Source: Pyricularia pennisetigena (lineage: Eukaryota > Ascomycota > Sordariomycetes > Magnaporthales > Pyriculariaceae). From it: a stretch of DNA of 64,000 nt. Location: positions 6,094,389 to 6,158,388 of the forward strand of contig NC_043742.1 in assembly GCF_004337985.1 (NCBI RefSeq), given 5' to 3'. The notes beneath the pieces are model-generated. The model ran no database searches, had not been told where the DNA came from, and saw only the letters and a program-made list of their open reading frames with translations. The translations under genes and the position numbers were made by a program. This document shows, piece by piece, positions 24,361 to 34,830 of the stretch (its first letter is position 1; every line of letters begins with the position of its first letter).

Positions 24361-26056
24361 AAGTCAAGAAGAACAAAAGGTTGAAACGGCGGACACGATG
24401 AATTGGATTTTCTTCTCCCCCGGAGCAGCCCCAAAAGCCAAGCAAGCAGAGATAACAAGACGGTGACGACCCCGCATGCCTTGGTGCGAAAGGCGTGTAG
24501 TATGGAGGCTGCCGGCCCCCTGAACGAGCTGCTACTTTAGTGTCTTTTTTTTTTTTTTTTTTTTGTTAGCGCTGTTGAGGTTGTCGACATGGCAAGTAGC
24601 AAAAGAAGCGATACAGAATTTTAGAGAGAAAAAAAAGGCCGGTTTGGTTCTGACGTGGAGGGACCTAAACTCGAGACTTTTGACGACCAGCCCGACCTTG
24701 GTATGACCTAGCTGCTTGTCATTGGACCTGGACAGAGGACCCGGGGGAAAGTAGCTGGGGCCTGTTTTGAGAATGTGGCGTTGGACGGTCCATCCATCTG
24801 CAGGTTTTGCTTCTGTGATGACAAAGAACCGGGATTAGTTTTTTGGAACCAGTAGTACATTCTGCTTTGTATTTTGTATCGACCGCGTAGCGATGCTCAA
24901 TCATGTTTGTATTTACCGCTACCTGTGAAAGCAGACTGCTTTCGCTTTGGCCGGTAGAGAAAGTAAAGTCAGTCCTAATTCCGGATTCCTAGCTCATCTG
25001 GGTGGGTATGTTGTTTGTTCCGTACAAAAGACTCTTTGATACGGTTGTTTGGTTTTGGGTGGGGATGAAGCTTATACATCCTTGGGATCACAATTTTTGC
25101 CGACGTGGATGGTGTAGATGTCGTGGAAATTTTCTACAAAACGTTGATTTCCACACCTAATATACAAATGTCGACCCGGGAACCGACCCTTCTTGAGTCT
25201 CTGGGGGAAACCTTGCTAAATCGTGTCATCGTGTTCGAGGGCCTCATAGGACAGACAGCATGCACCCGCGTACTGAATTTCCCTGTTAGGCAGGCCGATG
25301 TTACTAGAGGAATCCCGTTTGCAAGCCATACCATACACAACTACACCACAAACGGGGCGGCTACGCCAGTAGTCGACTTGACTTGAGGCGATGAAATGCC
25401 CAGACTCCAAAGAAAGCGATTGATGGTTTGTCGGTTAGCCTTCAGGGGATTCCGTACTTGAACAGCCACTCACAAACCCTGAATTTGCTACCTGATGAAC
25501 AGCCAGGTACGAGCCTTGGTGGTCAGAACGGTCGAGAGGGAATATCTGAACCCCTTTCCAAGTATGCTCCATGAGGACCAGACAGGACTTTTTCTCACAC
25601 ACGCATAAAACATATGTGCTACTCTCAAGTAAAAAGTCACCTCACAAAACAAAGGCGAAAACCCCCCCAGATCCAGAGGAGAAAGAGCTAAAGTTGGGCG
25701 ACTTGTGGTATGTATTATCGAGAAAAAGATGTATGATGATGGCGCGCCGACTTCATGGCGAGACTGGGATTTTCCACCCTGCCCTCATGGTCAACAACGA
25801 TTTGCTCTATTTTTTCTAGAGCATTGAATTAGGGTCAGGCTGGCAAAGCCATCATTCGGTCTCTGACACATGGTCAAGCTTCGTAGGGACCCTACGTCAC
25901 CTCGCCCATTGCTGCAATTCGTGGTCGACTGACCGCACCAAGCGGGCGCCTGAAGCTTCGTGCATCAAGTTCCCCCCACTTGAATGCACGGCACGATAAC
26001 CTCAGATGTCTAGCCAGGACGCCTGACGGTTTGGAAATACACCAGAGGCAGGTAAT
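24290..26056. other. Intergenic region between amidase and LSM3
   Basis: No gene supported. It contains the A32 tract at 24328-24359, an imperfect T run around 24544-24564 and AT-rich sequence. The first 300 bp should be the amidase promoter. Confidence 0.6.
24328..24359. repeat. Poly(A) tract, 32 nt
   Basis: Uninterrupted A run about 40 bp upstream of the amidase start codon, on the strand opposite to transcription (a T run in the sense of the gene). Confidence 0.95.
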
Positions 26057-26589
26057 TCATGCTGCTACCTGGTCTGATGGTGATATCATGACAACGCTGT
26101 CTCCTGTATAGAGAAAATAATGACGTTTAGCAGACCTGGTCGGAGAAGAAATTGGCCTTTGCGAGCTGATGTTCCTCACCTCTCACAAATAACATCTCAA
26201 GCTTTCGTGATACCGTCTGGCGTTGTACAGCTGTCAGCAAGGACACCACAAACCCTGATAGTCAGTCATCAAAAAGCTACTCACCTTCAGCTCCGACTCG
26301 TCGTCATCATCCTGAATGTAATGTGTCTCCTCCACATCACCGAGGACCAGGTTGCAATGAGAATCGTATGCCTTTTAGTGTGCAAATGATTGATGAGAAA
26401 TTAGTATGCAGAGAACGCCTTGGGTTGCCTCTTTCGCCCGCCGACGTCGGGTCCATTTCATAGAGCACATACATGCAAACGGCCCTTGAGCTCCCTGTCT
26501 CCTCGAAGCTTGACAAACACAACCTCGTCCAGCAGAAGCCTTACCAAGCCGAAAGGCTCATTGGCTTGAGCCTCACCGCTGTCCGCCAT
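26057..26589 (-). CDS. LSM3: U6 snRNA-associated Sm-like protein LSm3
   Basis: Subunit of the Lsm2-8 ring, which binds the 3' end of U6 snRNA, and of the cytoplasmic Lsm1-7 ring, which acts in mRNA decapping. Four small exons (26589-26473, 26371-26285, 26216-26180, 26103-26057) give 95 aa, matching the family length of about 90-100. The introns are 101, 68 and 76 bp; the donors are GTATGT, GTGAGT and GTGAGG. The Sm1 motif spans [39 protein letters not shown], read across intron 1; its residue pattern (LDE..FVKLR..REL.G.LHAYD.H.N..LGDVEET) is diagnostic of Lsm3. Sm2 is [16 protein letters not shown], read across intron 3. An acidic loop (QDDDDESE) sits between them. No exon is longer than 39 codons, so simple open-frame scans miss this gene. 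Confidence 0.95.
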
Positions 26590-27019
26590 GATTTTTTGCC
26601 GGATTCACTCCTTTTTTTTTTAGTTTTTTTTTGTTATCGGCGCAATGATTTTGTGGTGACTTTGGGTGACTCCGGGTGCTTGAATTCGGGGAGCGACACG
26701 TTTTGATCGTTAACGCTTGAGCGCGTTCGGTTGAATGCTCTGCTGTGATGATCCCCTTCCAGCAAGTTGGCGCGGATTCTGAACCCCACCTCACCAATGG
26801 TCGCCGCAATCGTGCACGTGACTACTCAGTTCCAGATGGTCGGGTGCAGGGTAGGTAACAATGAATGAAAACTCAACCCTGCTAAGCCGTTATTTACATT
26901 GGGGGTATTTATTTCAAATAGCGCAAAAGGGGGTATAATGAATGATTTACATGCTCGTCACTTTGGCAATCTTGAGCAAGCCATCTCAGATTTACGCTCA
27001 CTCTCCTTCGTCAACTCCA
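26590..27019. other. Intergenic region, LSM3 promoter
   Basis: About 430 bp upstream of LSM3 and downstream of the PIG-L gene. T-rich tracts lie at 26608-26633; nothing else is recognisable. Confidence 0.6.
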
Positions 27020-27967
27020 TCACGACGCACTCGTCCCCTCCAACTTCAAATCATTCACAATCATGTACCTACTGAGTGTTATCCATCCATACCGGAACCA
27101 CACCATCTGGCTCTTGTGAGCCTCGGTCATGGCGCGCCATGCCGTGCCATAGCTTGGCCGTAAGTCCTTATTACCACTACCCTCCTGCGCCTTGCCCGGC
27201 ATCAACGAGTTCATAAACACAAGTCCCTCCGGGCTCTTGGCCTCCGAGGTCCCCTGAAGTCCCCAGCTCATAGCCAGCGTCATGAACGCATCCATTATTG
27301 AGGCGTATTTGCGCACAAACGGGACCGAAGTCAGGGTGTAGAGGTCTACGGCCGATCCCGAGGAGACAAAGGCGCGTGCGCCGTGGTATAGCGATATGTG
27401 GTTTGGGTGCGACGAGACGCCGCCCTTGTCAAAGGTCACCAGGACATCGATCATCGCGCCTGCGGCTGGGTTCGGGACAAAGGCCGACGTAAGAAGGTTG
27501 GAGATGGCGGTGGCGTCCCAAGTCGCTGTCATTGAGTCTTGAAAGGCGCTGTGAAATCACGTCGCGGTTAGCCCCCAGTTTCAAGCTTCATCCTGTATGT
27601 GGGGAGATCATGAGGCGGGGATTTGAAGTAGCACGTACTCAGACTCGATGACAAAGACGTCGTCCTCGTTGCGCAGGCCCAGGAGCATGCCACTCTTGAC
27701 CAGCTCCTTCTTGCGCGTCTCGCCCAACCCGTCCGCATTGCCGCTGCTCAAACATAGAATCTTGACATGGTTGCCAGTCTCGGGGCGCGTGAGAGCGAGC
27801 ACTGTAGGCGCAAAGAACATGGCCTCGTCGTCGGGGTGGGCGATGAGGAGGCATATGCGCTTGTTGCGCAGCGTCGGGAATCGCGTCGCCGCTACCGACG
27901 CCGTGTAAATGTACAGACACGGCGCGAGGAGGACTAAAAGCCCGGCCGCCAGTAGAGTTGTCGACAT
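27020..27967 (-). CDS. GPI12: N-acetylglucosaminyl-phosphatidylinositol de-N-acetylase (PIG-L)
   Basis: Second enzyme of GPI-anchor synthesis: removes the acetyl group from GlcNAc-PI on the cytoplasmic face of the ER. Exons are 27967-27639 and 27548-27020, giving 285 aa (yeast Gpi12 is about 300). The intron is 90 bp (GTACGT/TCACAG) and restores the family block FVIESDAFQDSM...W. The N-terminus has one membrane segment (residues 4-24, LLAAGLLVLLAPCLYIYTA), typical of the type I ER anchor. The metal-binding motif AHPDDEAMFF follows soon after, and the second His motif is SHPNHISLYHGAR. The C-terminal part contains RYGWITLSRYMIVNDL, as in other PIG-L proteins. The start is the first ATG; a TTG two codons upstream is ignored. 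Confidence 0.93.
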
Positions 27968-28959
27968 GGTCAAACCGGGTGATTGTCGTTTTTTTGTTTG
28001 GGGAGAGTTGCCTCCGCTGCGCCGTGACGTCTAGCCTATCAAGGAGCGCAGTGGACGGAACGGCGCGACATGTATAGTTGCAACACACGGCAGACCCGGT
28101 TTGGACACAACCTGACAATTAATTGTAAGGCTAGTTCCAGCGTCGAGAGCTATGTTACACTTTTGGTGGCGATCATCAGCAAAAGGAGACATGGCAAGAT
28201 TAAGTTCATCCTCATCCCCGTTTGTTGCAGCAGCCGGCAAAAGGTGGGGAGAGGGGTATTCAAGGGTGCGACTCACACACAGGATATGCACGCGACGTCA
28301 CCTGCTGAGGTACATGGATGCTACTGCATTAGCTTATCCTCTAGCTTGGGAAACGACTGAAGAAGAACGGTCAAAACTGCAAAAGAGGAGGGGAAGACGA
28401 GCTAAACTGAAGTAAAGTATGGCGAACATAGATAGCTATGACCAGCCCCCCGTCTGGAACAGCTCGTGACCAGTTTAGTCCATGCCATTCATGTGCCCTC
28501 ATTTCGACAGTTGATGCCACCTTGCGGTTTAGACGAACAACCCCCTGGTCGGTTCGCGACGATCCAGAAGATTGAGTGGTGCGCGGAAATTATGAGCCTT
28601 AATTGACGGCAACTCGCGCGCATGTATACAGAGCATCCCTGTCGCCTTTGTACCAAAAGCTCGCATAAATTTTGCATTGGCGAATTGAATTTGATTTGAT
28701 CCAGCTTGATGTGGATTTGAGACCCCACCGCCGTGTAGCCGTTTTCTGCAAGCTGGCGGGGCTACAACACATTTCTGTTCATCCGAATCTGTGCAGGCAG
28801 TACAGTAGAGTCCTTGCAAGCTACTACTGGATTTGAGCTAAGCCTTGTTGCTCCAAGCGGCACACACAACTGACACCCCTCAACCTCAAAACATATAATA
28901 TACAAAGGGATACCCAGAAAAAGAGGGGGGAAATCTGAGACGCACTCTCGTCAACAAAC
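27968..28959. other. Divergent intergenic region
   Basis: About 1 kb between the PIG-L gene (-) and the membrane protein gene (+), which should hold both promoters. Open stretches on either strand are short and unconvincing. Confidence 0.6.
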
Positions 28960-29710
28960 ATGGCACGCAAACGCAAAGCAGATCCCGTCAAGATCGAGCT
29001 CAAGCAGCCAGATCGCTCCGGTCCATCCGACAAGACGCTCCTCGACATCGCCAGCGAGCGTAACCTCTTCAGGCAGGCAGACGAAAAGCAAAGGGAGAAC
29101 GACCTTAAAAAGTACGGATGGTCGGCCACGGCCGCTCCCGATATCAAGGAAGGAGATGAGGCCGAAAGCCTATCTCCTCTGGCAGAACGTATCCTGGATA
29201 CCCTTTTGTGGAGTGTGAGCCTGGCCATGCTGCACTTCACTTTTGATGTTTTGGTCCAAAATCAGTTCGCCGTGGAGATTGTGTGGCCCAAGGTGTTCAC
29301 ACGTGGCTTTCAAGCTCTCCTTGGTAGGTCTTGGTCTACTTTGGATATTTTTTTTCAGTCCTCCCATACGCCCAATTTCTTGCATACTGATTCTTGCGGA
29401 ATAAACAGTCTTCGGCTTCCTATTCTACAACCTCCACGCACACGTCTCGAACCCCATTCTAGTACCATTCGTCCCCAGGCAATATCAAAATGGAATCCGG
29501 CAAGCCATCTTCTTTGCCGCTAGCACGGCCGCTGGTTGCTACCTCATCCACGTCACCAACGAACATGCCTATCTCGCCGTCATGAAGACGGCACCTTCGA
29601 TCGGCTGTATTTGGGTATGGGCTGTGCTCGAGCTCAACCTTTCGTTATCGTTGCTCAGTCTTGCCATCACATATGTCTTTTTCAAGCAGGGCGGATACAG
29701 TCTCACATGA
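28960..29710 (+). CDS. Conserved fungal four-helix membrane protein (DUF7719-like)
   Basis: Function unknown. Exons are 28960-29323 and 29409-29710, giving 221 aa. The intron is 85 bp (GTAGGT/AACAG). The basic N-terminus (MARKRKADPVKIELKQP) resembles a nuclear or ER-retention type sequence. About 60 charged residues follow. Four hydrophobic segments come next: LLWSVSLAMLHFTFDVLV, ALLVFGFLFYNLHAHV (formed across the splice site), AIFFAASTAAGCYLIHV, and VWAVLELNLSLSLLSLAITYVFF. The final VFFKQGGYSL tail is typical of a small conserved fungal family; my DUF number is from memory. It is probably an endomembrane protein. Confidence 0.85.
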
Positions 29711-29938
29711 TAACTTGAATTCATGTCACAGCAGCCCTCTCAGTATATTTCGCACCGAGGAGTAATACCTCTGCGACACTCCCAGTTCCACGTTTTGAGG
29801 GCACCCAGCTATGCGATGCGGGCGCATAATCTTCCAGTTGCTCTGTAATCCTTCTTACACGAGCACATGTATACTGCGACACAGCATCTTTGGGTGATTA
29901 GCTACGCACAGTACCTATCGCTTCCCTATGAACGTCGC

Positions 29939-29963
29939 GTCACAAATGTCGCGAGTTTGTGAC
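29939..29963. repeat. Perfect inverted repeat, 8-bp arms
   Basis: GTCACAAA (29939-29946) and TTTGTGAC (29956-29963) are reverse complements with a 9-base loop containing TCGCGA. Possible operator or hairpin. Confidence 0.85.
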
Positions 29964-29964
29964 A

Positions 29965-30009
29965 CCTCGGCATTTGTCCTAGTTAAAAATCAAGTGACAG
30001 ACACCGAGG
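29965..30009. repeat. Imperfect inverted repeat, 14-bp arms
   Basis: CCTCGGCATTTGTC (29965-29978) pairs with GACAGACACCGAGG (29996-30009) at 11 of 14 positions around an AT-rich 17-base loop. Confidence 0.65.
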
Positions 30010-30018
30010 CACGACTGA

Positions 30019-30032
30019 CTAGTCTAGACTAG
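30019..30032. repeat. Perfect 14-bp palindrome
   Basis: CTAGTCTAGACTAG equals its own reverse complement and follows directly after the two inverted repeats. Confidence 0.85.
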
Positions 30033-30505
30033 GACTGGACGAATGCATCACCTTTGGCGGATTCTCTTCATAATTTACACTCATCCATAACAAGATCCCG
30101 ACCGATCGGCTAAATCCCCGTGCTATATCCGAGGACAGTACGATAGTATTTCACGGCGTCGATTGAGTTGTGCGTTGAGATCCCCGCAGCGGCTCAACGT
30201 ATGCAATCCATCATTCGCCATTCGCATGGAGTCTTCTGTTTCCATCCGGTTCTGCCGCACCAATTTGTGGACCACACCCGCGGCAGATTACATCTCATTT
30301 GTCATCGTCATAAAGAGACCATAGACCATAAAAGGAACATTCCAGGATTTCTCGCGTGCACGAAATCTGCTTGATAACCTATGGCTGCTGTGTATTCTCA
30401 GGCTAGGTTATTTATAACACGGTCATCCAGGAAGCAAGAAGCCTTCAATCGGCCACCAGATCATATATCATTATACCGTATAAGAGTTTAAAAAGCATTT
30501 ACGTC

Positions 30506-31534
30506 ATGAAAACCGTCGGCGTTTTCCCCGCCTCAGGGGGTCTGGCAGGCAGCACGATCACTCATCTGCGCAAAATATTCCCTGATGACCATCTCATTTT
30601 CATCAGCCGTCATCCTGAAAACCAGCCAGCAGAGTACTCGCAAGGCGGTGTCCGTCTTCGCCAAGCATCCTACGAGTCTTCGCCGCAGGAGTTGGAAAAA
30701 TCGTTCAAAGATGTTGACGTTCTGTTCCTCATCTCATACCCAAGTCACGTCCGTGACTACAGGGTCCAGGTTCGTTCGGCCAAGTCCCAGACCAGACGTC
30801 ATTGGCATTTATCTTAGGCTAATGTTCTGCAGGTTCAAATCCCAGCTGTTGACGCAGCCGTGAAGGCTGGCGTCTCTCACATTTTCTATTCATCATTGGC
30901 ATTTGCTGGCCCTGTGTCAAGCAGCTTGTCCAAGGCCGAGGTGATGCAGGCGCACCTGGTGACCGAGTCTCACCTGAAGTTTCTTGCTGCCAACAAGCCA
31001 AAATTCACTTTCACAGCCATCCGGGAGGGTCTCTACTCAGAGTCGTATCCCATTTACACGGCCTTTTTCGATGCAGCAAATCCAAGCTCGGAGATCCGCA
31101 TACCGCACGACGGTAAAGGGCCCGGTGTGGCATGGGCCAAACGTGATGAACTGGGAGAGGCGACGGCTCGACTCATTGCACATTATGCCGGCGCGCACAT
31201 GGCAGATCTGGAGAGCATTGATCTAGAAAATCAAATACTGCTCTTGACTGGCCCGAAGGTGTGGACACTCGAGGAGACGGTAGAGCAGCTGAGCAAATGT
31301 GTAGGGAAACCGGTCGCGATACACGAGGTCAGCGTGGACGAGTACGTTTCGCAACTGCAAGTCATCGCCGTCTTTGGAAGTCAAGAGAAGGCGACGACAT
31401 GGGCTACTGCCTGGGCGGCTATCAAGGCTGGAGAGACTGCGGTGGTCACGCCGTTGTTGGAGCAGGTGCTGGGTAGAAAGCCGGAAGAATTTGACGTCAC
31501 GCTCAAGAACTATCGAGGGGCATCTCACGAATGA
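30506..31534 (+). CDS. NmrA-like NAD(P)-binding protein
   Basis: Atypical short-chain dehydrogenase of the NmrA/HSCARG group; members act as redox sensors, nitrogen regulators or NAD(P)H-dependent quinone reductases. Exons are 30506-30769 and 30833-31534, giving 321 aa. The intron is 63 bp (GTTCGT/TGCAG). The N-terminal Rossmann motif is VFPASGGLAGST, in the place of GxxGxxG. VDVLFLISYPSHVRDYR forms the next strand and turn, and VKAGVSHIFYSSLAF (YSS in place of the SDR catalytic region) follows. The sequence AKRDELGEATARLIAH and the tail strands AIHEVSVDEYV agree with the family. There is no secretion signal, so it is probably cytosolic. Whether it is an enzyme or a sensor cannot be decided. 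It converges with the chitin deacetylase gene, 205 bp between stops. Confidence 0.9.
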
Positions 31535-31739
31535 ATAACAACTGATCAAGTTTCAAGCAAAAGAAAAAGAGGAACCCTCCCCCATAAATTCACCTTGTCA
31601 ACTCAACTCCAAGCTAAATGAAAAAAAAAAAAAAGAAGTGTAAAAACTGCATCGAGCCCACCGCATGAGCCATTTCGACTCTTATAAGCCAAGAACAAAA
31701 CACCATAGCATGCAGCAAAAAAGCAACCAAGATAAAGCA

Positions 31740-33099
31740 CTATGTGCACTGTCCAAACTGAGACTGACATCCCGCATTACAGTGGTCTGGCGAGCTTCCA
31801 CACCAGCTGTACCGCGAACAACAAGACCCCCATTGCGTATCGGCGCATGTGACATCTCCACCGCAGCGTCCGTCGGTCGACGCCTTGAGCTTGGAAGTGG
31901 CGCCCGGTTTGGGTTTGTTCGGCGGCGTGGTGGTGGCACCGCCGCCGCCGCCGCCGCCGCCGGCCCCGCTTGACCTCGAAACCTCACGGTACCAAAACTC
32001 GGCAGGGTCACCCATGCACTCGCCGACAGTCACGGGCTTCAAGCCTCTCCTGGCGGCGAGCTCGAGCATGAACTGCGTGAGCCGCGTGGAGCTGTTGTAG
32101 TGTATGTCGTGGGCCAGCACGATGTTGCCGCCGCCCGCCAGGCCGTCCTCGACCTGGCGCTCGGAGCGCTCCATCTCGGTCTGGTAGCGCCAGTCGTCCG
32201 AGTCGACGTCCCACTTGACGACGTGGTAGCCGAGACGCCGCGTCTGCGCCAGGCAGTCGGCGTTGCAGCTGCCGTACGGCGGGCGCAGGTACGTCGGGAA
32301 CCGGCCGCCTAGCACGTCGACAAAGGCCTCCTCGGCCCGCACGATCTCGTCCCTCCGCGCGTTGGCGTCGAGCGTGGACATGTCCTGGTGCGACCACGAG
32401 TGGTGCGCGATCTGGTGGCCCTCGGTCATCATGCGCCGGACCAGGCTCCCCCACGGCTCGCTCTCGAGCGGCCACTGGCCGTTGTTGGCCGTGATGAAGA
32501 AGGTCGCCTTGGCGTTGTGCTTCTTCAGAAGGTTCAGCACGTTCTCGGTGTGGATGCTGGGTCCGTCGTCAAAGGTCAGGGCCACGACCTTGGACTTTTT
32601 GCACCTAGTTATGATCTGGCCTGTTTTTTTTTTNNNNNNNNNNNNNNNNNNNNNNNNNNNNNNNNNNNNNNNNNNNNNNNNNNNNNNNNNNNNNNNNNNN
32701 NNNNNNNNNNNNNNNNNNNNNNNNNNNNNNNNNNNNNNNNNNNNNNNNNNNNNNNNNNNNNNNNNNNNNNNNNNNNNNNNNNNNNNNNNNNNNNNNNNNN
32801 NNNNNNNNNNNNNNNNNNNNNNNNNNNNNNNNNNNNNNNNNNNNNNNNNNNNNNNNNNNNNNNNNNNNNNNNNNNNNNNNNNNNNNNNNNNNNNNNNNNN
32901 NNNNNNNNNNNNNNNNNNNNNNNNNNNNNNNNNNNNNNNNCCCCTTGTCTTGGAGGCTGCGGGCAGAGCCTTACCTCCGTAAAACACCGTTGCGGCGGTT
33001 TACACCAAAGCCGGCCCTAACGTCGTACGCTGCCACGGCGCCGCATAACAACAGAAGCCCGAGCAGGCCACAAAACAAGCTTGTGATGCTTTGCTTCAT
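31740..33099 (-). CDS. Secreted chitin/polysaccharide deacetylase (CE4) with C-terminal CBM18, interrupted by assembly gap
   Basis: Removes acetyl groups from N-acetylglucosamine polymers in the cell wall. The first exon (33099-32975) encodes a signal peptide, MKQSITSLFCGLLGLLLLCGAVAA, then YDVRAGFGVNRRNG, and ends at GTAAGG. The gap 32634-32940 hides the next part. The exon phases (2 after exon 1; the readable 3' portion needs another) show that at least one exon lies in the gap. Coding resumes before 32633 with TGQIITRC and covers the complete NodB core: TFDDGP, HSWSHQ, RPPYGSCN, DVDSDDW and VLAHDIHYNS, which are the five CE4 motifs with the metal-binding Asp-His-His. A polyglycine/Thr-Pro linker (about 31943-31970) leads to a Cys-rich chitin-binding domain (RCGG...CCSRYSWCGSS...CNAGCQSQFGQCT). 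Full length is unknown, roughly 430-450 aa. Confidence 0.9.
32634..32940. other. Assembly gap (307 N) inside the chitin deacetylase gene
   Basis: The run of N is preceded by a T run of about ten and followed by CCCC. It hides an internal exon or exons and intron boundaries of the gene. Confidence 0.98.
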
Positions 33100-33717
33100 G
33101 TCTGCGGACTTGTCCGAGGGACGAGATTGTGTAATTTGTGAAAGGCTCTCTCTCTTCTCTCTCTTTTTCTCTCTCACTCTGGCTGTGGGTTAAGAAAATA
33201 AAAAAGCAAACGGTCTTATGGGAGAAGGTTGATCTCCGCCCTTGCTTCGACCTCGAAATCTAAGGGATTCGACAGGGTGAAAGACAAAAAAAAAAAACAT
33301 ACAGACAACGGGTCAACAACAAGAACGTTGCACACGGCGAGGCATTGAGGGCATCGTCGGCCTTTTTCCTCCGTCACAGCCATAGCTTTGACAAAGCATC
33401 TGCATGTTGCTTTGTTACCCCGAGCCCCAAGTGGGCAAAAGGTACGAAAACAAAAAACGCCAAGGTGAATAGAAACCGCAGCTACAGCTCTGACAAAATG
33501 ACAAAGGCATGATGGTGGCGGTGGGCCCGTATCGCATATCCGAATGTCTCACTGCAGCTACGGGGTTTTTTTTTTGGCTCTTCAGGATGGAGAAAAAATG
33601 ATCGTCTAGTGAGGAGGGAGCGCAAGCCACGGGACATGGTAGAGCAAGCACCGCGGACGCGGCTGTCTAAAATTATCATGGTTTATGCATGAGCTTAACT
33701 GTTTCTCTTCAGCACAC

Positions 33718-33749
<32 letters not shown>

Positions 33750-34830
33750 AATCCGATATAGAAAATCGTCCAGGCTTGCCAGGCACAATAGTGAGAGGGC
33801 TGAGCACAGCTAGCGACCAAGGCGGCTCGGAGGGCGTGGGTGGCGTCGAATCATCAGTGCCGCTCATTCGGCTTGGATGAAAGCGATTGGTGTTGAGGTC
33901 TCTGAGAAGAAAATATACCGAGAAAACAAAAGCACAAAGCAAGAGTTCTAGGCCTTCGATTAGAGGGGGGAAAAAAGACAGGAACTACCTACTTTTCTCT
34001 CCATTAACCACAAAGACTATTAGTTCCGAATGCGGCCAATCCATCACATCATTGCAATCCATTGTCACTTATCGTCGACTAGCCTCAATACCAGAAACTA
34101 GAGAGGGTTAGAAAAAAAAAGAAGATCAATTCCTCTAATGGCATTTCCTGAGCATCCTCGGTTGCGCTGCAGAAGAGTGTGCTATGCATCGATCTCTTCG
34201 GCGGCAGGCGATCAGACCAGTTGAACTGTGGGCTAGATCTCTTGTTTGCTACCCAACCAACATTATTGGGATCAATGAGATCGGAACTAAACTCTTGAAG
34301 ATCTGAAGATATCCACACAGCTGAATACAAAACAAAAAGCCACAACACACTTTCATCACGGTCCAGGCCTCATCAAGGATCCAGGCGTGGGAGGACATGT
34401 GTGTATTGCAACGGCCCTTTCCCGCAGTAGAGATGGAGCACGCGCGCACCCGGCTTACGGTCGAGACCTGCGGCCACGGATTACTCATGGCGAGCTAATC
34501 ACCGTGGGCCGATGAAGAATGACTCATCAGTGAGAGGTATGTATATCTTTTAGGTATCTATTTTCGTCGTGTTCAAGTCAGTTTCCCCAACATAGGCCTT
34601 CCACCAGCAGCCGAGCTAGTGCGTGAAGCCCAAGCTCGCCCAAGACTTCCATAATAGAAAACCAGCTGTGCTGTTCAATAGCCTCTCGGCCTGTCTTCAA
34701 TGGAATCTTCCCAGGCTGTACCTAGCCAATGTTTGAGGCGAAATTGCGTTCCTCATTCCTTACATTAATCTGGTTCCGATGGCGACATGTCCAAACCGTT
34801 GCTCATTGCCATTTGCAGGGCAGTTTGCTT
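33100..34830. other. Intergenic region upstream of the chitin deacetylase
   Basis: 1.7 kb without a supported gene; its first part is the deacetylase promoter (minus strand). A CT-rich stretch lies at 33145-33180 and an A30 tract at 33719-33748. Minus-strand open stretches at 34085-34488 have hydrophobic composition but no motif or splice partner. Confidence 0.55.
33719..33748. repeat. Poly(A) tract, 30 nt
   Basis: Uninterrupted A run in intergenic DNA. Confidence 0.93.

Larger units (their letters stand above)
29711..30505. other. Intergenic region with palindrome cluster
   Basis: No gene supported. Between 29939 and 30032 lie three adjacent inverted-repeat structures, listed separately. 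The last 150 bp should be the NmrA-like gene promoter. Confidence 0.6.
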
